DNA from: Truepera sp.
Lineage (GTDB): Bacteria > Deinococcota > Deinococci > Deinococcales > Trueperaceae
Length of the DNA stretch: 64,000 nucleotides
Direction: 5' to 3'
Assembly (NCBI GenBank): GCA_032027045.1
Contig: JAVSMU010000001.1
Location: forward strand, 2,800,783-2,864,782
Shown: piece by piece, positions 34,481 to 44,114 of the stretch
How positions within the stretch are numbered: position 1 is the stretch's first letter
Layout: every line of letters starts with the position of its first letter
Notes under the pieces: model-generated
Seen by the model: the letters and a program-made list of their open reading frames with translations, nothing else
What the model was told of the DNA's origin: nothing
Database searches by the model: none
Program-made: the position numbers and the translations under genes

Positions 34481-36490
34481 CTACGGAACCTGCGTCACCA
34501 CTACGTTGACCAGGTTCAAGGGCGGTTCGGACGTGCCGAGGGCCACAGTGATGGTCTGCTCGCCGTACCACTCACCGCTTTCACCCAGCACGCCGTTGCC
34601 GTTGTCGTCGCTCCCGACCTCGATCTTGAGGGGTCCCGGCAGTGCGTCTATGAGCGTGAACTTGCGGTCGGCGTCCAGCAAGGCGTCCGGATAGCCGGGA
34701 ACGCGCAGCATCAGATCGAGAACGGGCGCGGGGGGAGGCGGCGGAGTGCCGATCAGCGCGTTGTAGGCGGCTGCCGGGTTGATGAAGCCCCAACCGTACT
34801 CCGGGTCGCGGCCCGTGGTGCCCTTGTCCACCGCCGTGGTGGCGATGGCGTCGGCGATCTGCGCGGCGCTCGCCCCCGGGTCGGCGCTGCGCAGCATGGC
34901 GATCACGCCTGCCACGGCGGGGGACGCCATGCTGGTGCCCGACATGGTGCCGTAGTCGGGTCCCGCCAGGCGGCCCTGGGCGTCGAAGATGGCGATGGTG
35001 CTGAGGATCATCTCCGCCGGCGTGCCGCCGGGGGCCGCGATGAACATCTCACTTCCCATGTGGCTGTAACAGGCGCGCTGCTCGTCTGGGCCGGTTGCGG
35101 CCACGGCCAGCACTTCCGGGTAGGCGGCCGGGTAGGAGACGGGTTTGGTGGTGAAATTGTCGGGGCAACTGTATTTGTCGTTGCCCGCCGCCGCAACCAG
35201 GCTGATGCCGAGGCCGGCCGCTGCCTTGATCGCGTCATGGACCGCGTTCCCGAGGTCGCCGCTACCTCCAAGGCTCATGTTGATGACGTCCGCCAGCGGC
35301 TCGCCGCCGTTGGCCACGTAATCCAAGGCCTTGACGAGGGCCGTCGTGCTCATGGTGCAATCGCTAGTGGCGTCGTCGCCAAGGTTCACGAGCAGCAGCC
35401 TGGCGTACGGCGCCACGCCTGCCACGCCGAGGCCGTTGTTGGCGACCGCCGCGGCGATGCCCGCCACGTGGGTGCCGTGAGTCTCGCACGCCGCCCTGGT
35501 GACCGTGATGTCGCTTCCGCCCCTGACAGCGTCGTAGGTCCCGGCCACGTTGTCCCGCAGGTCGGGGTGCGACGGGAGGAAGCCCTGGTCGAGGATGGCG
35601 ATGGTCACCCCGGCCCCGCCCGCGTCGCCCCACATGGGCTCCACGCCCAACAGGTCGAGGTTCCACTGTTGCGACCGGAGCGGGTCGGTGCTTGCGGGAT
35701 ACAGCCGCCGCGGGAACTCCACGTAGCGGACCCCTGGCGTGGCGCGCAGGGCCTCCGCCACGCGAACGGCGTCGGCGGTGGGCACGTCCACCAGGGTGAG
35801 GCGGGCCGCGTCGAACGAGTCGGTGGAAGCCGCCAGGCCCAGGCTCCCGAGGGTGGAGGCGACCGCCAGCTTGGCCGCCGCGAGGGGCGCGCCGGCCACG
35901 CCGTCCTGGCCGAGCACGAGGCCCTCGGACCCCAGTCCGACCATCAGCGTGGTGACCGGGGCCGAGGCGAGGGCCTCGTCGGTGGAGGGCTCGAACGCCG
36001 CGGTGGACAGGGTGTCCGGGGCCGATTCCGCGACGCCAAGCGCCGAGCTGGCCGGTCCGCCCACCGCCTGACCCGTGACCTCGGGGAAGGAGAAGGTGAA
36101 GTATTGGCTCATGACCACGATGTCCGGGCCGCGCCACTTGGCAGTGAGCTTCAGCCTGAACCCGACGTCCACGCGGGGCATGCGGGAGGGATCGACGGTG
36201 ACCGTCACGTAGGCGTCCCCGTTACCCTGGCTGGGCGAGACGACGATCGCGCCATCGGCGGCCAAGTTGTCCGGAACGACCTCCAGCTCCCAGTCGCCCG
36301 AACCTATGACCTGCGCCGTCGCTTGGGTGAAGCCGTTCATCTCGAGCGTCGGGGTCTTCAGCCGCACATCGGGGCGCGGCCCCAGTTGCACACAGCCGGC
36401 CAAGACCACGAGGGCGGCCGTGCCGAGCAGCGCGAGGAGGACCCACCTGCGGGCGGACGGACGAGGGGTGGGGTTGGCGTCCCTCTTCAT
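34481..36490 (-). CDS. Subtilisin-like serine protease, lipoprotein
   Basis: A peptidase S8 protein anchored by a lipobox (VVLAGC, Cys33). An N-terminal ~250 residues hold a beta-sandwich and a propeptide-like region (VPTADAVRVAEALRATPGVRYVEFPRRLYPA). The catalytic triad is D301 (AILDQG), H338 (ETHGTHVAG) and S520 (SGTSMASPAVAG), with oxyanion Asn in AAAGNDKYSC. A C-terminal ~80-residue beta domain ends the protein. It is exported and tethered to the cell surface, probably degrading proteins for nutrition. The start has ACGGAG upstream. A single gene. Confidence 0.93.
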   Translation of the reverse strand: MKRDANPTPRPSARRWVLLALLGTAALVVLAGCVQLGPRPDVRLKTPTLEMNGFTQATAQVIGSGDWELEVVPDNLAADGAIVVSPSQGNGDAYVTVTVDPSRMPRVDVGFRLKLTAKWRGPDIVVMSQYFTFSFPEVTGQAVGGPASSALGVAESAPDTLSTAAFEPSTDEALASAPVTTLMVGLGSEGLVLGQDGVAGAPLAAAKLAVASTLGSLGLAASTDSFDAARLTLVDVPTADAVRVAEALRATPGVRYVEFPRRLYPASTDPLRSQQWNLDLLGVEPMWGDAGGAGVTIAILDQGFLPSHPDLRDNVAGTYDAVRGGSDITVTRAACETHGTHVAGIAAAVANNGLGVAGVAPYARLLLVNLGDDATSDCTMSTTALVKALDYVANGGEPLADVINMSLGGSGDLGNAVHDAIKAAAGLGISLVAAAGNDKYSCPDNFTTKPVSYPAAYPEVLAVAATGPDEQRACYSHMGSEMFIAAPGGTPAEMILSTIAIFDAQGRLAGPDYGTMSGTSMASPAVAGVIAMLRSADPGASAAQIADAIATTAVDKGTTGRDPEYGWGFINPAAAYNALIGTPPPPPAPVLDLMLRVPGYPDALLDADRKFTLIDALPGPLKIEVGSDDNGNGVLGESGEWYGEQTITVALGTSEPPLNLVNVVVTQVP

Positions 36491-36617
36491 GTGAACTCCG
36501 TTCGTGCCACGCCCACTGACAAGGAAGTCCGGGCGCCGGCGGCTATCACCTTAGATATCGCACTCGCCGGCCCGTTCCGTGACAAGCGCGTGAAGCGAGC
36601 CTTCATCCAACGTTCTG

Positions 36618-38273
36618 TCAGCTACTGCGCAACTCCCCGATGTGTGCCAGCAGGCCGCTGGTAGACGCGTCGTGCGCGCCGGGCTTCGCGGCGCCCGCAC
36701 GGACCTCGCTCAAGAGGTTCGTTGCGAGTTCCTTGCCGAGCTCCACGCCCATCTGGTCGAAGCTGTTGACGTCCCAGACTACGCCTTGAGTGAAGATCGC
36801 GTGCTCGTAAAGCGCTATCAGGTTGCCCAGCGCGTGCGGCGTTAGCTGCGGCATGAGGATGGAGGTGGTCGGCCGGTTGCCGCGGAACGACTTCGCGGCC
36901 GTCAGGAGCTCGAGGCGCTCGGCGGGCGCGCCCTGCTCGACGAGCATCGCGCGCGTCTCGTCCGGGGTGCGGCCGAGCATGAGGGCCTCGGTCTGGGCGA
37001 GGAAGTTGGAGAGGAGGATGTCGTGATGCTCGACCAGCGGGTGCAGGGGCTTCGCGGGCGCGATGAAATCGGCCGGGATGAGCTTGGTGCCCTGGTGGAG
37101 GAGCTGGTAGTACGCGTGCTGGCCGTCGGTCCCGGGCGAGCCCCAGATTATGGCGCCCGTCTGCCAAGTCACCGGGTTTCCAGCGCGGTCCACGTCCTTG
37201 CCGTTCGACTCCATGAACGCCTGCTGTAAGTAACTCGGTAGGTAGCGCAACGACTCGTCGTAGGGCAGCACGGCGGCGCTCTGCGCGCCGAAGAAGTTGC
37301 CGTACCACACGCCCAGCAGGCCCATGAGCATGGGCGCGTTCCGGGCCGGCTCAGCGTTGAGGAAGTGCTGGTCCATCTCGTGGGCGCCCTCGAGCAACTC
37401 CACGAAGCGCCGGAACCCCACGGCCAAGGCGATCGACAGGCCGATGGCCGACCAGAGCGAGTAGCGCCCGCCAACCCAGTCCCAGAAGGCGAACACGTTC
37501 TCCTTGGCGATGCCGAACTCGGCCACCTTCGCGAGGTTCGTGGACACGGCCACGAAGTGCCTCGCCACCGCCTCCTCGCTCTTGAGGTGTTCGACGAGCC
37601 AGCGGCGCGCCGTGTGGGCGTTCGTCATCGTCTCCTGCGTGGTGAAGGTCTTTGACGAGATGATGAACAGCGTGGTCTCGGGCCGCAGCCCCGCCAGCAC
37701 GTCGGTCATCGCCGCTCCGTCGATGTTCGAAATGAAGTGTGCCCGCAGGGCTTCCGTGGTGAAGGGGTGCAGCGCGGTGACGGCCATCTGCGGCCCCAAG
37801 TGCGAGCCGCCTATGCCCACGTTCACGACGTCGGTGATGCGCTCGCCCGTGTACCCGCGCCACTCACCGCCGCGCACGGCGCCTGCGAAGCGCTCCATCT
37901 GCGCCAGGACGGCGTTCACCTCGGGCATGACGTCGTGGCCGTCCACGTAGATCGGGGTGTTGGAGCGGTTGCGCAGCGCCACGTGAAGCACGGGGCGGTC
38001 CTCGGTCAGGTTGATGTGCTCGCCCTCGAACATGGCGCGCTTGCGCTCGTCCACGCCGCTCGCCGCCGCCAGTTCGAGGAGCAGCTTCACGGTCTCGCTC
38101 GTGATGCGGTTCTTGCTGAGGTCTATGAAGAGCTCGCCGGCCTGCAGCGAGAACGCCTCGAAGCGCTTGGCGTCGCCGGCGAACAGGTCCTCGAGCTGCA
38201 CGTCCTTCATCTGCTGCTGGTGGCGGCCCACCGCCTCCCAGGCGTCGGCGTTACGATCCGGATGGCGCTTCAC
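36618..38273 (-). CDS. pgi: Glucose-6-phosphate isomerase
   Basis: It interconverts glucose-6-phosphate and fructose-6-phosphate. It is 551 residues, the long form of the enzyme. Motifs: [14 protein letters not shown] (phosphate binding), [36 protein letters not shown] (signature 1) and TNLLSEV near the end. The substrate-handling segment SNGKDVD and [18 protein letters not shown] are intact. GTG 38273 has a strong AGGAGGT five bases upstream, which decides the start; the frame is open much further but without similarity. It begins two bases after the aldo/keto reductase stop. Confidence 0.95.
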   Translation of the reverse strand: MKRHPDRNADAWEAVGRHQQQMKDVQLEDLFAGDAKRFEAFSLQAGELFIDLSKNRITSETVKLLLELAAASGVDERKRAMFEGEHINLTEDRPVLHVALRNRSNTPIYVDGHDVMPEVNAVLAQMERFAGAVRGGEWRGYTGERITDVVNVGIGGSHLGPQMAVTALHPFTTEALRAHFISNIDGAAMTDVLAGLRPETTLFIISSKTFTTQETMTNAHTARRWLVEHLKSEEAVARHFVAVSTNLAKVAEFGIAKENVFAFWDWVGGRYSLWSAIGLSIALAVGFRRFVELLEGAHEMDQHFLNAEPARNAPMLMGLLGVWYGNFFGAQSAAVLPYDESLRYLPSYLQQAFMESNGKDVDRAGNPVTWQTGAIIWGSPGTDGQHAYYQLLHQGTKLIPADFIAPAKPLHPLVEHHDILLSNFLAQTEALMLGRTPDETRAMLVEQGAPAERLELLTAAKSFRGNRPTTSILMPQLTPHALGNLIALYEHAIFTQGVVWDVNSFDQMGVELGKELATNLLSEVRAGAAKPGAHDASTSGLLAHIGELRSS

Positions 38274-38275
38274 GC

Positions 38276-39334
38276 TTACCTCCTTTGTGCCGGCGGCTCG
38301 CCGCCCGCCTCGCTCGAGCGCCGCCAGATGTTGATGTTCCCCTCGACCGCTAGGCCTTCGATCTCCTCCAGTTCGGAGTCGCTGAACTCGAGGTTGGCGA
38401 GCGCGCCGACGTTCTCCTCGAGCTGGGCCACGCTGGAGGCGCCGATGAGGACGGAGGTCACGCGCGGGTCGCGCAGGCACCAGGCGAGCGCGAGTTGGGC
38501 GAGCGTCTGGCCGCGCCTCTTGGCTATGTCGGCCAGGGCGTGGACCCGCTCGAGCGCCTCGGGCGTGAGCATCTTGGGCTTGAAGGAGTCGGCGCGGCTG
38601 GCGCGCGAGTCGGCGGGCAGCGTGTGCTCCACGTCGCTGGGTTCGACCCGCAGGTAGCGCGAGGTGAGCAGCCCCTGTGCGAGGGGCGAGAACACTATGC
38701 AACCCACGCCCTCGTCGCCCAGCACGTCGAGCAGCCCGTGCTCTATCCAGCGGTTGAACATGGAGTAAGACGGCTGATGGATGAGCAGGGGCGCGCCGGC
38801 CTCACGGAGGATCTTGACCGCCTCGCGGGTCTTCTCCGCCGAGTATGACGAGATGCCCGCGTACAGCGCCTTGCCCTGGTGCACTGCGCTCGCGACGGCG
38901 CCGAGCGTCTCCTCGAGCGGCGTGTCGGGGTCGAACCGGTGGCTGTAGAAGATGTCTACCCAGTCGAGCCGCATGCGCTTCAGGCTCTCCTCCAGACTCG
39001 AAAGGAGATACTTGCGCGAGCCCCACTCGCCGTAGGGGCCGGGCCACATGTCGTAGCCCGCCTTGGTGGAGATCACCAACCGGTTACGTAGGCCGGCGAA
39101 GTCGGTGGCGAGGATCTTGCCGAAGTTGCTCTCGGCGGACCCCGCGGGCGGTCCGTAGTTGTTCGCCAGGTCGAAGTGCGTTATGCCCAACTCGAAGGCA
39201 CGCATGAGGATGTCGCTCATGGTCTTGAGCGGCCGATCGTAGCCGAAGTTGTGCCAGAGTCCTAGTGAGACCTTGGGTAGCAGAAGGCCGGAACGGCCGG
39301 TGCGGGCGTAAGTCATCGTCGGGGCGTCGTTCAT
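38276..39334 (-). CDS. Aldo/keto reductase, YghZ/GPR-like
   Basis: An NADPH-dependent (beta/alpha)8-barrel reductase of 352 residues. Tetrad residues appear as D (HFDLANNYG), Tyr in the same segment, Lys ([24 protein letters not shown]) and His ([15 protein letters not shown]). The K-A-G-Y-x-M-W-P-G-P-Y-G-x-x-G-S-R-K segment is typical of YghZ-like L-glyceraldehyde-3-phosphate reductases. The C-terminal cofactor motif is [16 protein letters not shown]. It is transcribed with pgi, so a role in detoxifying triose by-products is plausible. TAACCT lies five bases before the ATG. Confidence 0.9.
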   Translation of the reverse strand: MNDAPTMTYARTGRSGLLLPKVSLGLWHNFGYDRPLKTMSDILMRAFELGITHFDLANNYGPPAGSAESNFGKILATDFAGLRNRLVISTKAGYDMWPGPYGEWGSRKYLLSSLEESLKRMRLDWVDIFYSHRFDPDTPLEETLGAVASAVHQGKALYAGISSYSAEKTREAVKILREAGAPLLIHQPSYSMFNRWIEHGLLDVLGDEGVGCIVFSPLAQGLLTSRYLRVEPSDVEHTLPADSRASRADSFKPKMLTPEALERVHALADIAKRRGQTLAQLALAWCLRDPRVTSVLIGASSVAQLEENVGALANLEFSDSELEEIEGLAVEGNINIWRRSSEAGGEPPAQRR

Positions 39335-39356
39335 GCCCCAGGTTAGCCCTTACCCG

Positions 39357-39848
39357 TCAGGCCTCCGCGCTCATGCGCCCGTTGCCTGCCTTGGCGCTGC
39401 CGAGCGCCGGGGTCTCGCTGTCGTCGATGAGCTGCGATAGCTGCACCCCGTCAAGCACTTCGCGGATGGCAAGCGAGGTGCCGATCCATGCCACGTTCAG
39501 GCGGCAGTGACCCTTGCGTTGCTGCGTGGGGCACCGGGTCTTGGTCTGGCACGTGTCTACTATGAGCGGTCCCGACACGGTCTCGATGACGTCGAGGAGC
39601 GAGACCTTGGACGGGTCGATGTTGAGGGTCACGCCGCCGTTCCGCCCCTGGCGGTTCAGCACGTACTCGGCCTGAGCGAGGCGCCTCAAGACCTTGGCCA
39701 GGAACGCCGCGGGCATGTGGAGGTCGCGAGCGATCTTGGCGGCAGCGGCCCCGGGGTTCTCCGCGGCGTAGATGAGCGCGTGGATCGCGTAGCTCTCCTC
39801 CTTGCGAAGGATGGTCCGAAAGGGTGAGTCAACGGCGGTCTGGGCCAC
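39357..39848 (-). CDS. Rrf2-family [Fe-S] regulator, NsrR-like
   Basis: The winged-helix Rrf2 domain (ESYAIHALIYAAENPGAAAAKIARDLHMPAAFLAKVLRRLAQA) is followed by three cysteines, C100, C106 and C115, in the place of the NsrR/IscR cluster ligands. NsrR-type proteins release DNA when nitric oxide attacks their cluster. The gene is divergent from nirK, so it probably controls the nirK-nirV-sco genes. The GTG start has TACCGT exactly six bases upstream and no ribosome binding site. Confidence 0.85.
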   Translation of the reverse strand: MAQTAVDSPFRTILRKEESYAIHALIYAAENPGAAAAKIARDLHMPAAFLAKVLRRLAQAEYVLNRQGRNGGVTLNIDPSKVSLLDVIETVSGPLIVDTCQTKTRCPTQQRKGHCRLNVAWIGTSLAIREVLDGVQLSQLIDDSETPALGSAKAGNGRMSAEA

Positions 39849-39854
39849 GTCTAA

Positions 39855-39860
39855 ACGGTA
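39855..39860 (-). promoter_or_regulatory. Leaderless-type -10 box TACCGT of the Rrf2 gene
   Basis: TACCGT on the minus strand, six bases (TTAGAC), then GTG 39848. Confidence 0.5.
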
Positions 39861-39952
39861 GCAGGAAACGCGGATGTATGTGTCCAGTTATGCCCGCAGG
39901 TATAGGCGTCGTCCAGGAGCGTGGTTAATCGGCTAACCTGAGCCCGGCAATC

Positions 39953-39966
39953 AGGACATCTGTCCT
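39953..39966. promoter_or_regulatory. Palindrome AGGACA-TC-TGTCCT in nirK promoter region
   Basis: A perfect 14-bp palindrome about 100 bases before the nirK start, between the divergent Rrf2 and nirK genes. It is a candidate site for the adjacent NsrR-like protein or another regulator of nitrite reduction. Confidence 0.5.
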
Positions 39967-40067
39967 TAGTCAAGCGCCAGGGCGAGAGCTAACTTGGAGT
40001 CAGACATCCGTGTTTGATGGTGCCCCTCACCATCGAACTTAGAGAACGCACGACGGAGGAGCAAGAC

Positions 40068-41237
40068 ATGCGAGACAAGCGCGGAAACGTCCACTTCGGA
40101 GCGATCTACGGCATCGCTGCCATCATCGTTGCCCTTGCCGCTGGAATAGCGCTATTCGGCAATCGCGCGGATGCGGCCACCACCTCGAACGCCGGCACGG
40201 GCCATTCCCATGACCTGACGATCAACCAGCCCAACACCTTGCACGTGTCGTTGACCGACCCCGAGGACCTCGTCCCGGTCGACGAACTGCCCGTGGTGAA
40301 GGGCGTTCTAGGCTTCGCGCCGAACGCGGCGCCCGCCCCCGACCGCGACTACCGCGCGCACGTCGAGGTCGTCCTCGACGTGACCGAAAAGGTCATGCGG
40401 CTGGCCGACGGCGTCGAGTACCGCTTCTGGACCTTCGGTGACACCGTTCCGGGCCCCATGATCCGGGTTCGCCATGGTGACTACGTGACCTTCACGCTGC
40501 GCAATCACCCCGACAGCCTCATGCCGCACAACATCGACCTGCACGCGGTGACGGGCCAGGGCGGCGGCGCCGAGGCGACGCTCATCTCCCCTGGCCAGCA
40601 GGCCACGTTCTCCTTCACCGCGCTGCACCCGGGCGTGTACATCTACCACTGCGCCACGGCGCCGGTCGGCATGCACATCGCTAACGGCATGTACGGCCTC
40701 ATAGTGGTCGAACCGAAGGAGGGCTTCAAGCCCGTCGACAAGGAGTTCTACGTCGTGCAGGGCGACTTCTACACGAAGGGCGACTTCGGCGAGCGCGGCC
40801 TCCAGGACTTCGACATTCAGCGCGCCATCAAGGAAGACGCCGCCTACGTCGTCTTCAACGGCTCGGTCGGTTCGCTGGTGGGCGAGAACGCGCTCTTCGC
40901 GGACGTCGGCGACGATGTGCGCATCTTCTTCGGCAACGGTGGTCCCAACCTGACCAGCTCGTTCCACGTGATCGGTGAGATCTTCGACACGGTGAACGTC
41001 GAGGGTGGGCGCCTGGTGAACCACGACGTGCAGACCACGTCGGTTCCCGCAGGCGGAGCCGTGATGGTCGAGTTCAAGGTGAACGTGCCCGGCACCTACA
41101 ACCTCGTCGATCACGCGATCTTCAGGGCGTTCAACAAGGGTGCGGTGGGTCAGCTGGTCGTCGTCGGCGACAAGGACCCCTCGATCTTCACCGAACGCAC
41201 CGACATCCGCCCCTTCGACCCCGCTTCCGAACAGTAA
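40068..41237 (+). CDS. nirK: Copper-containing nitrite reductase
   Basis: NirK reduces nitrite to nitric oxide. Two cupredoxin domains follow an N-terminal helix (AIYGIAAIIVALAAGIALFG). Type 1 copper ligands: H154, C195, H203, M208. Type 2: H159, H194 and H349 (LVDHAIFRAFNKG). Catalytic Asp157 (HNIDLH) and His300 (SSFHVIGE) are present, so the site is complete. ATG 40068 follows GGAGGAG. It is the first gene of nirK-nirV-sco and is divergent from an NsrR-like regulator. The N-terminal helix suggests membrane anchoring rather than a soluble periplasmic enzyme. Confidence 0.95.
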   Translation: MRDKRGNVHFGAIYGIAAIIVALAAGIALFGNRADAATTSNAGTGHSHDLTINQPNTLHVSLTDPEDLVPVDELPVVKGVLGFAPNAAPAPDRDYRAHVEVVLDVTEKVMRLADGVEYRFWTFGDTVPGPMIRVRHGDYVTFTLRNHPDSLMPHNIDLHAVTGQGGGAEATLISPGQQATFSFTALHPGVYIYHCATAPVGMHIANGMYGLIVVEPKEGFKPVDKEFYVVQGDFYTKGDFGERGLQDFDIQRAIKEDAAYVVFNGSVGSLVGENALFADVGDDVRIFFGNGGPNLTSSFHVIGEIFDTVNVEGGRLVNHDVQTTSVPAGGAVMVEFKVNVPGTYNLVDHAIFRAFNKGAVGQLVVVGDKDPSIFTERTDIRPFDPASEQ

Positions 41238-41249
41238 CGTCCGCCTGGT

Positions 41250-41273
41250 GGCGGCCGCCCGTTAGCGGCCGCC
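41250..41273 (+). terminator. Hairpin after nirK
   Basis: GGCGGCCGC (41250-41258) pairs with GCGGCCGCC (41265-41273); a larger GTGGCGG...CCGCCAC pairing is an alternative. It is probably a partial terminator between nirK and nirV. Confidence 0.5.
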
Positions 41274-41317
41274 TGCAAGCGGCCGACCGCCACTTCCCCG
41301 AACGGTAGGCACCGAGC

Positions 41318-42100
41318 ATGACGAGTACCGCGAGAACACTGAGCCGCACGCTTAGGCTGGTGGTTGCCATCGCGACGGCCTGGCTCGTGGGCTCGGCCGC
41401 GGCCGCGCCGAACATGGTCAGCGTCAAGGGGGGCGACGTCGAGCTCCTCTTCCCCGTCGCCGACGAGGGGCCGACCCTGGTCGCCCCGTTCAGCATCGAC
41501 GTGGTTCCCGTGACGAACGCCGATTTCCTCCGCTTCCTCGAGGCCCACCCCGAATGGCAACGGGGCAACGTGCCCGAGGTGTTCGCAAACGAGAACTACC
41601 TCGCCGCCTGGCCCGCCGAACTCGGTTTGGGCGACCTCGATCCGGCTGCCCCCGTAACGGGCGTGTCCTGGTTCGCGGCGGCAGCCTATTGCGAGGCCAG
41701 GGGCGGCCGGCTCCCGACCGAGGCCGAGTGGGAGTTCGTCGCCAACGCCGGCTACCAAGGCCCGCGCGGGCGCGACGAGCCCGGCTTCAACGAGCGCATC
41801 TTAGTCCTCACCGCCAACCGTAGCCACCAACCCGGGCCCGTGGGGCAGGGCGACGCCAACTTCTACGGCGTCAAGAACCTGCACGGCCTGGTTTGGGAGT
41901 GGGTCTTCGACATCGGCTCGAGCTTCAACACGGGCGACAGTCGGAGCGAAGGCGACCGCCGGCTACAACTCGTGTGCGGCGGCGGCAGCGCCGGCGCCAT
42001 TGACAAGAGCGACTACGCCGCCTTCCTCCGCTACGCGTTCAGGGCGGGGCTGAACGGCGCCTATTCCAGCGGCGGCCTGGGTTTCCGCTGCGCCGTTTGA
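41318..42100 (+). CDS. nirV: NirV-like formylglycine-generating-enzyme-fold protein
   Basis: Signal peptide LVVAIATAWLVGSAAAA, then an FGE-sulfatase (SUMF1) fold: PVTNADFLRFLEAHPEW, PVTGVSWFAAAAYCEARGGRLPTEAEWEFVANA (~105-137), NLHGLVWEWVFD, and LGFRCAV at the end. NirV proteins with this fold are encoded after nirK in many denitrifiers and are thought to act on nitrite reductase, but the exact role is not established. It ends where the Sco gene begins. The 76-base gap to nirK holds a hairpin. Confidence 0.85.
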   Translation: MTSTARTLSRTLRLVVAIATAWLVGSAAAAPNMVSVKGGDVELLFPVADEGPTLVAPFSIDVVPVTNADFLRFLEAHPEWQRGNVPEVFANENYLAAWPAELGLGDLDPAAPVTGVSWFAAAAYCEARGGRLPTEAEWEFVANAGYQGPRGRDEPGFNERILVLTANRSHQPGPVGQGDANFYGVKNLHGLVWEWVFDIGSSFNTGDSRSEGDRRLQLVCGGGSAGAIDKSDYAAFLRYAFRAGLNGAYSSGGLGFRCAV

Positions 42101-42111
42101 GGGGGTACCTA

Positions 42112-43155
42112 GTGCGCCTCACCGCCGCGTCCAACCGGATCTTCGAGAAGCTGTCGGCGGCAAAGCCGTCTGCCGCAAAGCCGTCTGCCGCAAAGCCGTC
42201 TGCCGGAAGGCCGTCTGCCGGAAGGCCGTCTGCCGGAAGGCTGTCGCTGGCAACGCTTGCGGTGCTGCTCGCGCTCTCGCTCGCCGCTTGTGGGGGAGAG
42301 GACAAGGGCGGGACGGCGCCGAGCGCGGCCGCCACGCCTAATGCGGCCACTGCGCCGAGTGTTGCGGCCGCGACTGCCACGCCAGCGGCCGCTGTCTCTG
42401 CCACCACCACCGCTGCCACGACCACTGTGGGCACCAACGCCGCTCCCACCAACGCCGCGGCGACGCCCACCACTGCCAGCTCGGCCGAACCCCACACGCC
42501 CGACATGCACACGACCGACCCCGAAGCTGCGCGCGCGACCGACCCCCACGCCGCGCACGCGACCGACCCGCACACGACCGACCCCCACGCCGCGCACGCG
42601 ACCGACCCGTACACGACCGACCCACACGCCGCGCACGCGGCGCCCCTCGCGGCCACCAAGCTACCCGGCACCTCGCTCTTCCACCTGGGCGGCACGTTCA
42701 AGGGCCAGGACGGCGCCGAGTTCCGGCTCGGAGAACTGCGGGGCCGGCCTACCGTGATCGTGATGTTCTACGGCGATTGCACGACGGCCTGCCCGCTGCT
42801 CGTGAAGTCGGCGCAGGACATCGAGGCGGCGCTTCCCCCCGAAGTGGCCGAGCAGACGCAGTTCGTGATGGTGTCGTTCGACACGGCGCGCGACACGCCC
42901 GCCAAGCTCCGCGCTTACGCCCAGGAGCGGGGCCTCGACAAGGGCCGCTGGCACTGGTTGGTGGGCAGCCCGCTTCTCACGCGCCAACTCGCGACCCTAT
43001 TGGGCGTGCAGTACCGTGACGCGGGCAACGGGATGTTCGCCCACAGCAACCTCGTGACCGTGTTGGACGAGCAGGGCGTGCCCGAGGCTCGCATCGAGGG
43101 GCTCGGCGCGGCGCTCGACCCGGCGGTCGACGCCATCCGCGCCTTCAGGAACTGA
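42112..43155 (+). CDS. SCO1/SenC-family copper chaperone, lipoprotein
   Basis: SCO proteins deliver copper to, or reduce thiols in, copper enzymes. The thioredoxin-like domain (~180-345) has the copper-binding C-x3-C (GDCTTACPLL) and distal His (GMFAHSN), all present. A lipobox LSLAAC is preceded by an unusual ~30-residue leader of five-residue repeats (SAAKP, SAGRP) and followed by a long Ala/Thr/His/Asp linker (HTTDPHAAHATDP). GTG 42112 (GAGGGGG upstream) is preferred; TTG 42097 is possible. As the third gene of the nirK operon, it probably serves NirK or the cbb3 oxidase. Confidence 0.88.
   Translation: MRLTAASNRIFEKLSAAKPSAAKPSAAKPSAGRPSAGRPSAGRLSLATLAVLLALSLAACGGEDKGGTAPSAAATPNAATAPSVAAATATPAAAVSATTTAATTTVGTNAAPTNAAATPTTASSAEPHTPDMHTTDPEAARATDPHAAHATDPHTTDPHAAHATDPYTTDPHAAHAAPLAATKLPGTSLFHLGGTFKGQDGAEFRLGELRGRPTVIVMFYGDCTTACPLLVKSAQDIEAALPPEVAEQTQFVMVSFDTARDTPAKLRAYAQERGLDKGRWHWLVGSPLLTRQLATLLGVQYRDAGNGMFAHSNLVTVLDEQGVPEARIEGLGAALDPAVDAIRAFRN
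42151..42255 (+). repeat. 15-bp in-frame tandem repeat, seven copies
   Basis: Units CCGTCTGCCGCAAAG or CCGTCTGCCGGAAGG, with diverged first and last copies. They encode the five-residue leader repeats of the SCO-family lipoprotein, upstream of its hydrophobic signal core. Confidence 0.85.
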
Positions 43156-43163
43156 CGCCGGGG

Positions 43164-44114
43164 CTACTGCGCGCCCAAGCTGCGCAGCGCCTCGCGCACG
43201 TTGTCGTCGTGTTCTTCCAGCGCCAGGGCCGCTCTCTCCGAGCTCACGCCTGCCTTGCAAGCGACGATGGCGTTGCGGATGTCGCCGCCGGCCGCCTCCA
43301 GCGCTTTCGCGGCCACCGCCTCGCTGACGTTCGCCCCCTGGGACACGATCATCACGGCTCGCGCGCGCAGCTTCGCGTTCACGGCGCGCATACCCACCAT
43401 GAGGTTCTCGTAGGCGCCGCCGAGGCGCACCAACACGGTGGTGGAGAGGGCGTTGAGCGCTACCTTCTGCGCCGTGCCGGCCGCCAGCCGCGTGCTACCG
43501 GCCAGAACCTCCGGACCCGTTTCGAGCAATACCCCGACGTGGGCCACCTCCAGGAGGGGGGCGCCCGGGTTGTTGGCGATGCCCACGGTGAAGGCCCCCA
43601 GCTCGCGGGCGCGCTTGAGGGCGGCGATGGTGTAAGGCGTGCCGCCGCTCGCGGCCACGCCGATCATCGCGTCGTTACCGCTCACGCGTAAAGCGTCCAC
43701 CTCGCGGGCCGCGGCCGCCTCGTCGTCCTCCGCACCCTCTTGCGCCGTGCTCTGCGCCGAGGCGCCGCCCGCCAACAGGGTGACGGCGCGGTCGAAGCCG
43801 AACGTCGGCGCCAGCTCCGCCGCGTCTTGCAGGCCAAGGCGCCCCGAGGTCCCGGCTCCCACGTACACCAGGCGGCCGCCGCGCTGCAGTTGCCGCTCGA
43901 CGCCGGCCGTCGCCCGCTCCAGGTCGGGGAGCGCCCGCGCTACTGCCTCGACCGCGCGCCGGTTAGAGTCGACGATGGCCGCGAGGATGTCGGACGCCGG
44001 CCAGGCATCGAGGCCGGAGTAGTCGGCGACGGCGGCCTCGGTGGTGCTTGGCAGGGGAGTGGCGTCGGAGTCGCCAGGCCGCATGTTCGCTTCCTCCTCG
44101 CCCGGAGCCGTCAC
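43164..44114 (-). CDS. murQ: N-acetylmuramic acid 6-phosphate etherase
   Basis: MurQ splits the lactyl ether of MurNAc-6-phosphate to GlcNAc-6-phosphate during cell-wall recycling. The SIS-domain hallmarks are VYVGAGTSGRLGLQDAAELAPTFG (~83-106; E in AELAPT is catalytic), GVAASGGTPYTIAAL, and TRLAAGTAQKVALNALST. The C-terminal helical region is complete. Its GTG start overlaps the GNAT stop (GTGA). It is the third gene of gntR-GNAT-murQ, opposite a peptide ABC/nagZ operon with related function. Confidence 0.93.
   Translation of the reverse strand: MTAPGEEEANMRPGDSDATPLPSTTEAAVADYSGLDAWPASDILAAIVDSNRRAVEAVARALPDLERATAGVERQLQRGGRLVYVGAGTSGRLGLQDAAELAPTFGFDRAVTLLAGGASAQSTAQEGAEDDEAAAAREVDALRVSGNDAMIGVAASGGTPYTIAALKRARELGAFTVGIANNPGAPLLEVAHVGVLLETGPEVLAGSTRLAAGTAQKVALNALSTTVLVRLGGAYENLMVGMRAVNAKLRARAVMIVSQGANVSEAVAAKALEAAGGDIRNAIVACKAGVSSERAALALEEHDDNVREALRSLGAQ

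Noticed and set aside
35060-36664. 534-codon plus-strand gene opposite the subtilase
   Set aside because: It is a shadow frame of the high-GC protease gene; the antisense product has no domains, while the minus-strand product has a full catalytic triad.
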